From NCBI GenBank assembly GCA_005778835.1, contig SXMG01000097.1, positions 1 through 48,916 of the forward strand: 48,916 nt of DNA, read 5' to 3'. The notes beneath the pieces are model-generated. The model was not told the origin of the DNA and made no database searches. It saw only the letters and a list, made by a program, of their open reading frames with translations. Of this stretch, positions 16,394-23,357 are shown in pieces. The DNA is from Actinomycetota bacterium. Lineage in GTDB: Bacteria > Actinomycetota > Actinomycetes > Actinomycetales > Microbacteriaceae. Position 1 is the stretch's first letter. Each line of letters opens with the position of its first letter. A program made the translations under genes and the position numbers.

Positions 16394-18265
16394 ATGAAGG
16401 TCGTCAGCAGTTCGTTCGAGGTGGGCGTGCGTCGTCGCACGCGCATCGCTCGACTCGTGGTCTCGACGGTGTCGGCGCTCGCCGTCATCGTCGGCGTCTC
16501 CGTCGTCGCACCGGCGACGGCCGCACCGGTCGAACCGATGGCCGCCGCGGTCGCCGAACCGATCGCCGAGCCGACCGACCCGCGCGCACCCGGCGACCCG
16601 ACCGTGATCGACCGGGCCCGCGTCGACTCGGGCCTCGCCGTGCAGCCGACCGCGGTCGCCTCGCAGTTCGAGCCCGGCTATCTCATCAGCGACTACGCCT
16701 TCTTCAACCGCAACGCCATGAGCGAGGCCGAGATTCAGGCCTTCCTCGAGGCCCGCAGCGGCACCTGCCAGAACACCCGCTGCCTCGACATCTTGCGGCA
16801 GACGAGCGCCAGCCGGGCCGCGACCGAGCGGTGCAACGCCTACACCGGCGGCACGAACGAGCTCATCTCGCGCATCATCTACAAGGTGCAGGTCGCTTGC
16901 GGGGTGAGCGCGAAGGTGCTGCTCGTGACGCTGCAGAAAGAGCAGGGGCTCATCACGAGCACCGCCCCGACCGAGCGTGCCGTCAACTACGCCCTCGGAT
17001 ACGGCTGCCCCGATACGGCTCCGTGCGATCCGGAGGTCGCGGGCATCGGCATTCAGCTCTACTACGCGGCCGCGCAGTTCCAGCGCTACCGCCTGAACCC
17101 CACGGCCTACAACTTCAGGGTCGGCACCTTCGCCATCAAGTACCACCCGAACGCGGCGTGCGGCACGAAGACCGTCACGATTCGCAACCAGGCGACGGCG
17201 GGCCTCTACAACTACACGCCCTACACGCCGAACGCGGCGGCGATGGCGAACCTCTACGGCACGGGCAACTCGTGCTCGAGCTACGGCAACCGCAACTTCT
17301 GGCGTCTCTACACCGACTGGTTCGGCAGCCCCACGACGCTCGTGCCCTCGGGCGTGCAGACCGCGCGCCTGCAGGGCACCGACCGGTTCGCGACGGCCGT
17401 GCAGGTCTCGAAGAGCGCCTACCCCGATGGTGCGTCGACCGTCTACCTCGCGCTGGGCATGAATTTTCCGGATGGCCTCGCCGCAGCTCCGGCTGCCGCG
17501 CAGGCTGATGCGCCGTTGCTGATGGTGCTGGGCTCGAGCGTGCCGGCGTCGGTGATTGCCGAACTGCAGCGGCTCAACCCGACGAAGGTCGTCATCGTCG
17601 GCAGCGAGCGCGCTGTCGGCCCGCAGGTCGAGGCGACCGTGCGGTCGCTGCTGCCCGAGGCCGTCGTCGAGCGCCACTTCGGTGAGAGCCGCTACGGCAC
17701 GGCCCTGGCGATCGCCGAGAACGGCTTCGAGACCGCACCGATCGCCTTCATCGCGACGGGCGAGAACTTCCCCGACGCGCTCGCGGCCAGCGCCGCAGCG
17801 GGTTCGCTCGGCGGCCCGGTCGTTCTCGTGCCCAGCAGGGCGACCGAGTTGACCACCGAGGTGCGCGAGCTGCTCGAGGGCCTGGGAGTCACCACGATCG
17901 TCATCGCGGGCAGCGAGCTCGTCGTCTCTGCCGGAGTCGAGGCCTCGGCGAGCACGCTCGAGGGCGTCACCGAGGTCACCAGACTCTCGGGCCGCACCCG
18001 CTTCGACACCGCGTCGGCGCTCAACGACTACGCCTTCCCGACCGCCACGATCGGCTACATCGCGAGCGGCATGAACTTCCCCGACGCGCTCGGCGCGGCG
18101 GCCGCGGCCGGTGCCCAGGGGGCACCGCTGCACCTCTCGAACGGTGTCTGCACGCACACGCCCTCGTTGCAGCACCTCGTCGACTCGGGTGTCGGGTCGG
18201 TGAAGTTCATCGGCAGCACGGTGGTGCTGCGCTCAACGGTGGCCGAGTTCTTGACCTGCGGCTAG
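16394..18265 (+). CDS. Secreted lysozyme-like protein with three CWB2 repeats
   Basis: A 623-residue exported protein. A signal peptide (about 1-45: basic start, hydrophobic core, APATAA) is followed by a domain at about 95-315 widespread in actinobacterial wall proteins. That domain has LISDYAFFNRNAMSE, a VLLVTLQKEQGL segment in which E183 sits where lysozyme/SLT-type enzymes keep their catalytic acid, GYGCPD, eight cysteines, and an SYGNRNFWRLYTDWFG end. Residues 325-623 are three CWB2 (PF04122) repeats, each with an (R/F)(F/Y)xTA…NFPD(A/G)L core. The third carries the Cys pair NGVC…FLTCG. A glycan hydrolase role is inferred from fold-like motifs; structural adhesin is the alternative. ATG 16394 is preferred over GTG 16352 because of the GAGGGGG site. 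It forms an operon with the protease 11 bases downstream. Confidence 0.85.
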   Translation: MKVVSSSFEVGVRRRTRIARLVVSTVSALAVIVGVSVVAPATAAPVEPMAAAVAEPIAEPTDPRAPGDPTVIDRARVDSGLAVQPTAVASQFEPGYLISDYAFFNRNAMSEAEIQAFLEARSGTCQNTRCLDILRQTSASRAATERCNAYTGGTNELISRIIYKVQVACGVSAKVLLVTLQKEQGLITSTAPTERAVNYALGYGCPDTAPCDPEVAGIGIQLYYAAAQFQRYRLNPTAYNFRVGTFAIKYHPNAACGTKTVTIRNQATAGLYNYTPYTPNAAAMANLYGTGNSCSSYGNRNFWRLYTDWFGSPTTLVPSGVQTARLQGTDRFATAVQVSKSAYPDGASTVYLALGMNFPDGLAAAPAAAQADAPLLMVLGSSVPASVIAELQRLNPTKVVIVGSERAVGPQVEATVRSLLPEAVVERHFGESRYGTALAIAENGFETAPIAFIATGENFPDALAASAAAGSLGGPVVLVPSRATELTTEVRELLEGLGVTTIVIAGSELVVSAGVEASASTLEGVTEVTRLSGRTRFDTASALNDYAFPTATIGYIASGMNFPDALGAAAAAGAQGAPLHLSNGVCTHTPSLQHLVDSGVGSVKFIGSTVVLRSTVAEFLTCG

Positions 18266-18276
18266 GAGCCCTCAGC

Positions 18277-20736
18277 ATGACTGCACGACGCGTTCTGACG
18301 ACCGGCGCACTGCTGGCCGTCGGCGCCCTTCTCCTCTCTCCGGTCACCGCGGCCGCGGCGGGCGAGCTGCCCGTGCAGCGGGCGATCGACCGCCCGGGCG
18401 CTCCGGTGCCGGTCGAGCCCGCACGCATGATCGACGTCGACCCCGCTGATTTCGTCGACGAGGGCGCCGCGCTGCCGGTGGGGCTGCGGCAGTCGCTCGC
18501 GCGCGACGTCGGCTTGACCGGCGCCGAGTGGCTCGCCCAGAGCGAGGCCGCCAACGCGGCCGCCGATGTCGTCGCCGACCTGAGCGCGGTGATCGATGTC
18601 GTCGACGCGCGCCTGGAGGGCTACGACCTCGTCGTCACAGTCGAGACGGCGACGGATGCTCGCATCGCCGAATCCGTCGGAGCTCGCGTCGAATTCGGCT
18701 CGGCCTCAGCGTCGCGCGTCGCCGAGCCCATTGAGGGCCTCGAGTCCGCCGCCGACCTGCGCGGTGGCATGCCCTACTCCTTCGACGGTTCCAGATGTTC
18801 AATCGGGTTTGTTGGTTTGGATACCGCGACTGATCAGCTACAGATGATGTCCGCAGGTCACTGCGAAACCACGGTTGGCTCGACTCGAGCTGCAACTTCC
18901 ATCAACCGGCCCACAATTTCCGGTGGTGCGGCGGGATCGCCACTAACGACCATCGGCAACGGTGGGCTACACGTGACTGACGAGTACGCGAACCCAGGTT
19001 TCGTGGATGAAAACGATGATCCGATCGGGACCTTCTACGACCTCGGCATCACGCCCGTCACCAACGGCACCTGGGTCGGCAAGCCCGAGATCGTCACCTG
19101 GGGCAACTCGAGCTCGGGCGCGCCGCTCGCCTCGACGCCCCTGACAATCCGCGACGCAGGCCCGGCCATCGTCGGCAGCACTCTGTGCAAGTCGGGATCG
19201 ACGACGGGCTGGACCTGCGGCGTGATCACGTTCGTTGACCGGCTTCAGTATGTCGGCAGTGGTGGTCCCGGCTGCCCTGCCTCTGCCGGAGATGACTATT
19301 GCTTGGGTGCCATCGAGGCCAACGTGTGCGTTCGCCCCGGCGACAGCGGCGGAGCCGCGGTCGTCGGCTCGCGGGCGGTCGGCATCACGTCGGCCGCGAC
19401 CAACTCACTCGTCAGCACGTGCACAGTGAGCGGCAACATCGGCGTGTTCTCGACGCTCTACTCGGCCAACCCCGCCTATGAGCAGGTCACGAAGATCTTC
19501 CCCGACTGGGAGCCGCTTATCGGCGTCAACGCTCCGAAGCTCGGCACGACCGCGAGCCGCGTCGACCCGAGCGTCAGCTCGATCGCCGGCACGCTCGCGA
19601 GCGGCTCGGTGCGGCACACCGTGAGCCTGTCGTTCAACGGCGGGCCAGCATCCACGCGCCCCGTCGGCACGACCGGCAACTGGACGGCTCCGACCGCGGG
19701 GCTTCCGCTCGGCGGCATCACTTGGCAGGCCCGCGGGCTCTGGGGCGAAGGCTCGCAGTCGACCCTCGCGAGCGGCGAATTCTTGCGTGCGACCCAAGCC
19801 CGACTCGCCGGTGCCGGGCGTTTCGCGACCGCGCAAGAGATCGCCAAGGTGGCGTTCCCGACGCCCGGCGTCGACGTGGTCTACATCGCCAACGGCCTCA
19901 ACTTTCCCGACGCGCTCGCGGCCGGCCCTGCCGCGACTCTGCTCGGCGGCCCGCTGCTGCTGACCCTCACCAACTCGCTGCCGGCCGAGACCGTCGCCGA
20001 GCTCAACCGCCTGCAGCCCGACCGCATCGTGATCGTCGGCAGCCCCGTCGTCGTCTCGACCGCCGTGCAGCAGCAGCTCACCGCCAACTGGGCGGGCGGC
20101 AACGTCGACCGCGTGGGCGGCGCGAGCCGCTACGAGACCGGCCGGCTCATCGTGCGCGACGCCTTCCTCGACGGTGCCACGAACGTGGTCGACGAGGTGT
20201 ACGTCGCCACCGGCGCCAACTACGCCGATGCTCTCTCGGCAGGCGCGGCCGCTGCGGCGAAGGGTGTTCCGATCGTGCTCGTGCAGGGTACGAGCACGGC
20301 ACTCGACCCCGATACCCGGGCCCTCTTGCAAGACCTGCTCGTGCCGGGCTCGACGGTCTACATCGCCGGCGGCACCAACGTGGTCTCGAGCGGTCTCGCG
20401 TCGTCGATTCTGTCGATCTCTGACGTCACCTCGGTGCAGCGGCTCTCGGGCACCTCGCGGTTCAACACCTCGCTCGCCATCAACACCAACGCGTATCCGG
20501 CGGCGGGGCCCGACGTGGCCGAGGCCTTCATCGCCTACGGGCTGAACTTTCCCGACGCGCTCGCCGGCGGTGTGCTCGCGGGCGTGAAGCAGGGCCCGCT
20601 CTACATCACCCTGCAGAACTGCGTCGAGAGCGGCATGGTCGACCACATGATCGACATCGGCATCACCAAGGTCACGCTGTTCGGCAGCACGAGCGTCATC
20701 ACGAACAACGTGCGAGACCTGGTGCGCTGCACCTAG
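18277..20736 (+). CDS. Secreted streptogrisin-like serine protease with three CWB2 repeats
   Basis: An 819-residue exported protein. The signal peptide spans about 1-28, a likely pro-region 29-165, and a chymotrypsin-fold protease about 165-405. The triad is visible: H195 in SAGHC, D255 in FYDLG and S357 in RPGDSGG, with cysteines after the His and in the substrate region that suggest disulfides. A small beta-rich domain follows (about 415-505), then three CWB2 repeats (507-819), the last with the Cys pair LQNC…LVRCT. It would process proteins at the cell surface while bound to wall polymer. ATG with AGGAG ten bases upstream, 11 bases after the previous stop. About 240 bases of the protease core have clearly lower GC than the rest. 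The stop overlaps the convergent epimerase stop in CTAG. Confidence 0.88.
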   Translation: MTARRVLTTGALLAVGALLLSPVTAAAAGELPVQRAIDRPGAPVPVEPARMIDVDPADFVDEGAALPVGLRQSLARDVGLTGAEWLAQSEAANAAADVVADLSAVIDVVDARLEGYDLVVTVETATDARIAESVGARVEFGSASASRVAEPIEGLESAADLRGGMPYSFDGSRCSIGFVGLDTATDQLQMMSAGHCETTVGSTRAATSINRPTISGGAAGSPLTTIGNGGLHVTDEYANPGFVDENDDPIGTFYDLGITPVTNGTWVGKPEIVTWGNSSSGAPLASTPLTIRDAGPAIVGSTLCKSGSTTGWTCGVITFVDRLQYVGSGGPGCPASAGDDYCLGAIEANVCVRPGDSGGAAVVGSRAVGITSAATNSLVSTCTVSGNIGVFSTLYSANPAYEQVTKIFPDWEPLIGVNAPKLGTTASRVDPSVSSIAGTLASGSVRHTVSLSFNGGPASTRPVGTTGNWTAPTAGLPLGGITWQARGLWGEGSQSTLASGEFLRATQARLAGAGRFATAQEIAKVAFPTPGVDVVYIANGLNFPDALAAGPAATLLGGPLLLTLTNSLPAETVAELNRLQPDRIVIVGSPVVVSTAVQQQLTANWAGGNVDRVGGASRYETGRLIVRDAFLDGATNVVDEVYVATGANYADALSAGAAAAAKGVPIVLVQGTSTALDPDTRALLQDLLVPGSTVYIAGGTNVVSSGLASSILSISDVTSVQRLSGTSRFNTSLAINTNAYPAAGPDVAEAFIAYGLNFPDALAGGVLAGVKQGPLYITLQNCVESGMVDHMIDIGITKVTLFGSTSVITNNVRDLVRCT
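18780..19026 (+). other. Low-GC patch inside the protease domain
   Basis: Hand count of 18781-19020 gives 133 G/C of 240 (about 55%), against roughly 70% in the same gene on either side. Codons such as GTT, TTG, CTA and AAA appear in a gene that otherwise avoids them. The patch covers the catalytic His and stops just before the Asp. A smaller dip is at about 19230-19310. It looks like an imported gene segment rather than a new gene. Confidence 0.6.
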
Positions 20737-21737
20737 AGCTGTTCGGGCACCGTCGGCAGCAGCATCCCGATGTCGCTCGCGAAGGCGTCGGCCACCCGCA
20801 GAAAGCGGTCGTCGCCCGTCATCGCGGCCACGTGCTGCAGCTGGGCGATGTGGATGCGGTGGTACTTGGGCGACTGGGCCACGCGCGTGTGCTGCACGCG
20901 CATGCCGTACCACGAGGCCTCGCCGACGACCCGCAGCCGGTTCGCGTAGTGCAGCACGGTCTCGGCGCCGCGCGCGAACAGCCGTTCGGCCTCGGGCGAG
21001 CCCGTGAGCGCCCACCAGTCGTAGAGCCCGAACATCGCGAACAGGTGCCCGTTGAGCACGCGCATCGGCTCGACATCGCCCGCGTACTCTTCGAACCACA
21101 GCATGCCCTCGGCGTCGACGAAGGTCACCCAGGGGGAGTCGGGCAGGGCGTCGTGGCGGTGCTCGTCGGCGAGCGTGGCGAACAGGGTCTGCCCGAAGCG
21201 CTGGAACTGCTCGTCGCGGGTGTCGTGGGCGAGGCGGCTGGCGAGCGAGAGCAGCTGGCCCTGGGCCATCGCCGAGTACCAGGGGGCGTGAATGGTGTTG
21301 TCGGCCTCGCCGTGCAGCGCGAAGTCGAACGGGTAGGAGGCGTAGCCGTCGCGGGCACGGCGAGCGGCATCGCGCGCGTTGACGATGGCCTGCTTGAGAT
21401 CGCGCGTCGTGCCGCCTGCGCGGTGCGACTCGAGCGTCGCGAGCGCGAACTGGGCCTGGGCCACAGGGTGCGGGCGCACGTGCCGGGTCTTGTCGCGCCA
21501 GACGTGCCGCCCGTTCGGGTCGACCGGTCGGCCCTTGCGCGGCATCGGCTCTGACCGGGCGTAGGGCAGGGCCTCGACCGGCTGCAGGCGCAGGTCGGCG
21601 GTCGAGGTCTCGAGCTCGAGGGCGGGCAGCGGGTCTCGCACGCGCTCGATCGGCGCCGGCGGGGTCGAGGCGGGCGTGCGGCGCAGTCGGCGCACGATCG
21701 AACCGTAGCCACGGCGGAGGCGGAGCATCACAGACAC
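20733..21737 (-). CDS. D-glucuronyl C5-epimerase C-terminal domain protein
   Basis: A 334-residue protein of the glucuronyl C5-epimerase family (PF06662), whose members flip C5 of hexuronic acid residues in a polymer such as heparosan. Visible family motifs: SAMAQGQLLSL (about 155-165), EGMLWFEEYA (about 210-219) and VLNGHLFAMFGLYDWW (about 227-242), with an alpha/alpha-barrel-like helical pattern. There is no signal peptide; the N terminus is basic. GTG at 21737 is chosen because a TAACGT box lies seven bases before it, fitting the leaderless pattern; GTG 21746 and ATG 21728 are alternatives. In a locus making uronic acids it is a credible polymer-modifying enzyme, but acting in the cytoplasm would mean modifying lipid-linked precursors (inference). 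Confidence 0.78.
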   Translation of the reverse strand: MSVMLRLRRGYGSIVRRLRRTPASTPPAPIERVRDPLPALELETSTADLRLQPVEALPYARSEPMPRKGRPVDPNGRHVWRDKTRHVRPHPVAQAQFALATLESHRAGGTTRDLKQAIVNARDAARRARDGYASYPFDFALHGEADNTIHAPWYSAMAQGQLLSLASRLAHDTRDEQFQRFGQTLFATLADEHRHDALPDSPWVTFVDAEGMLWFEEYAGDVEPMRVLNGHLFAMFGLYDWWALTGSPEAERLFARGAETVLHYANRLRVVGEASWYGMRVQHTRVAQSPKYHRIHIAQLQHVAAMTGDDRFLRVADAFASDIGMLLPTVPEQL

Positions 21738-21744
21738 GCCTGCC

Positions 21745-21750
21745 ACGTTA
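21745..21750 (-). promoter_or_regulatory. Candidate leaderless -10 box (TAACGT) for the C5-epimerase
   Basis: On the minus strand TAACGT ends seven bases before the GTG at 21737 and supports that start over the GTG at 21746, which lies inside the box. Confidence 0.4.
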
Positions 21751-21764
21751 CCCGCCGCCGCGTA

Positions 21765-21782
21765 CTCGAGGCCCCGCTCGAG
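21765..21782. repeat. Inverted repeat CTCGAG-N6-CTCGAG
   Basis: Two CTCGAG palindromes separated by GCCCCG. The pair overlaps the expected -35 region of the C5-epimerase promoter and lies 105 bases before hicA. It could be an operator or a hairpin; chance is also possible in such GC-rich DNA. Confidence 0.3.
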
Positions 21783-21886
21783 CGAGGAAGAAGTCAGGAC
21801 TCCCTCACAGGCGGCGCCTTCAGATGCGAGACCGCGGAACGCGCGCGTGCACGGGATTTCCGCTACTTGGTCACGACACTTCCCGG

Positions 21887-22096
21887 GTGAAGGCGAAGGA
21901 GATAGAGAAGAGAATCAGGGCCGCTGGTGGCGAGCTTGCCCGACAGCGGGGTTCGCATCGACTCTTCATCGTCGTTCACGGCGGAAAGGTCGCGCGCACG
22001 ACGGTGCCGTACCATGGCGGCGATGTACCGAAGGGCACGCTGTGAGCGATCGAACGGGATCTCGAGCCGGTGCTCGGAAAGGGGTGGCTGCGATGA
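21887..22096 (+). pseudogene. hicA: HicA-like mRNA interferase toxin with an in-frame nonsense codon
   Basis: Translation from GTG 21887 gives KAKEIEKRIRAAGG, the catalytic-His motif RQRGSHR (H24) and TTVPYHGGDVPKGTL, a clear HicA double-stranded-RNA-binding-like toxin. A TGA at 22043-22045 then interrupts it at codon 53. The frame continues without change as AIERDLEPVLGKGWLR up to a normal TGA at 22094-22096, which is the usual HicA C terminus. In relatives the interrupted codon is usually Arg, so one C-to-T change (CGA to TGA) explains it. The uninterrupted product would be 69 residues. The truncated 52-residue product keeps the His but lacks the last helix. The real stop overlaps the hicB start (ATGA), as in intact pairs. 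A sequencing error is the main alternative. Confidence 0.8.
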
Positions 22097-22296
22097 CGAC
22101 CTACATCGTCGACGTGGAGCGAGAGGGCGATCGGCTGCTCGCCAGCGTGCGCAACCTTCCGGGCGCACACACCTTCGCTGACGAGTTCTCCGCTCTCGAC
22201 GCAGCGGTGCGTGAAGTCATCGCTCTGGTGGCAGACCTGCCGCCGAGCGATCAGGACGACCTCGACGTCGCCTACGCCTTCGCGGTGCCCGCCTAG
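22093..22296 (+). CDS. hicB: HicB-like antitoxin
   Basis: A 67-residue protein. The N-terminal TTYIVDVEREGDRLLASVRNL and the following HTFADEFSALDAAVREVIAL match the partial RNase H-like fold of HicB, which binds and neutralises HicA. No ribbon-helix-helix or helix-turn-helix DNA-binding part is present, so self-regulation through DNA binding is not expected. The ATG overlaps the original end of hicA by four bases. It remains open although its toxin carries a nonsense codon. Its TAG stop lies inside the TAGACT box of the next gene. Confidence 0.82.
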   Translation: MTTYIVDVEREGDRLLASVRNLPGAHTFADEFSALDAAVREVIALVADLPPSDQDDLDVAYAFAVPA

Positions 22297-22299
22297 ACT
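22294..22299 (+). promoter_or_regulatory. Candidate leaderless -10 box (TAGACT) for the GalE-like gene
   Basis: TAGACT ends six bases before the GTG at 22306, with no ribosome site. Its first three bases are the hicB stop codon. Confidence 0.5.
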
Positions 22300-22305
22300 T
22301 GCGGC

Positions 22306-23265
22306 GTGCGCGTACTCGTCACCGGGGGTTCCGGATTCATCGGGGCGCACATCTGCCGCCTGCTGGTCGAGCGGGGCGACACCGCCGTCATCGTCGATGA
22401 CTTCGCGAGCGGTGTGCGCGCTCGCGTCGACGGCATGCCCGCCCACGAGCTCGATCTCGCCGAACCGGGGGCGACGCTCGCGCTCGCGCGGGTGATGCGC
22501 GACGAGGGGGTCGAGGCGGTCATCCATCTCGCCGCGCGCAAGCAGGTCGGCGAATCGGTCGCGCGACCGCTCTGGTACCACCGGCAGAACGGCGGCGCGC
22601 TCACCGCCGTGCTCGAGGCGATGCTCGCCACAGGAGTGCGCGACCTCGTCTTCTCGAGCTCGGCGGCCGTCTACGGCGACGCCGACGGCATTGTGGCCGA
22701 AGACTCGCCGACAGTGCCCGTCAACCCCTACGGCGAGACGAAGCTCGCGGGCGAATGGCTCGCGGCCGACGTCGCGCGCGCCGAGGGCCTGCGCGTCACG
22801 AGCCTGCGCTACTTCAATGTGGCGGGCGCCGGCTGGCCCGACCTGGCCGACACCGCCGTGCTCAACCTCGTGCCCATGGTGCTCGCGCAGCTCGACGCCG
22901 GCGAGGCTCCGCAGGTCTTCGGCGACGACTACGCGACGGCCGACGGCACGTGCGTGCGCGACTTCGTGCACGTCCGCGACCTCGCCGACGCGCACTTGGC
23001 CGTGCTCGACGCGCTGCCGCGGCAGACCGAGCCGCACCGCGTCTACAACATCGGCACCGGAATCGGGTCGAGCGTGCGCGAGGTGGTCGAGGGCATCCGT
23101 TCTCGATTGACGGATGCTCCCGCCGCCGTCACCCGCCCCCGCAGGCCCGGCGATCCGGCCGCCGTCGTGGCCGACGTCAGCCGCATCGCCGACGACCTCG
23201 GGTGGCGGGCGCAGCACGACCTCGACGACATTCTCGACTCGGTCTTCGCCGCTCGCGCGCAGTAG
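22306..23265 (+). CDS. NAD-dependent sugar epimerase (UDP-glucose 4-epimerase-like)
   Basis: A 319-residue extended short-chain dehydrogenase. NAD-binding TGGSGFIGAH is at the N terminus, VFSSSAAVYGD includes the catalytic Ser (about 118), and the Y142xxxK146 pair lies in NPYGETK. SLRYFNVAGA and CVRDFVHVRDLADAH are typical of GalE-type UDP-hexose 4-epimerases. It would interconvert UDP-Glc/UDP-Gal or the N-acetyl forms to supply donors for the local glycosyltransferases. A second, different GalE-like gene starts at 48338, so the two probably have different substrates (inference). GTG start, likely leaderless. Confidence 0.87.
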   Translation: MRVLVTGGSGFIGAHICRLLVERGDTAVIVDDFASGVRARVDGMPAHELDLAEPGATLALARVMRDEGVEAVIHLAARKQVGESVARPLWYHRQNGGALTAVLEAMLATGVRDLVFSSSAAVYGDADGIVAEDSPTVPVNPYGETKLAGEWLAADVARAEGLRVTSLRYFNVAGAGWPDLADTAVLNLVPMVLAQLDAGEAPQVFGDDYATADGTCVRDFVHVRDLADAHLAVLDALPRQTEPHRVYNIGTGIGSSVREVVEGIRSRLTDAPAAVTRPRRPGDPAAVVADVSRIADDLGWRAQHDLDDILDSVFAARAQ

Positions 23266-23276
23266 AAACTACCTAT

Positions 23277-23294
23277 CGACCCTGGGGCAGGTCG
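23277..23294. repeat. Short inverted repeat CGACC-N8-GGTCG
   Basis: Five-base arms 11 bases after the epimerase stop and immediately before the TAGCGT box of the next gene. It could act as a weak terminator or as an operator; support is only positional. Confidence 0.25.
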
Positions 23295-23298
23295 GCAC

Positions 23299-23304
23299 TA
23301 GCGT
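23299..23304 (+). promoter_or_regulatory. Candidate -10 box (TAGCGT) for the Asp-box CWB2 gene
   Basis: TAGCGT lies 53 bases before the ATG at 23358, giving a leader of about 46 bases with a GAGGAG ribosome site (23347-23352). Confidence 0.35.
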
Positions 23305-23357
23305 TCGACTCATCGTGCGGGTCGTTGCCGACGGGCAGCGCTGTCAGAGGAGTCGTC

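Noticed and set aside
21824-22045. A 73-residue protein extending hicA upstream and ending at the internal TGA as a normal gene.
   Set aside because: The upstream 21 residues have no HicA similarity, the family starts at KAKEIE, and the canonical C terminus continues in frame after the TGA, so a disrupted 69-residue gene fits better.
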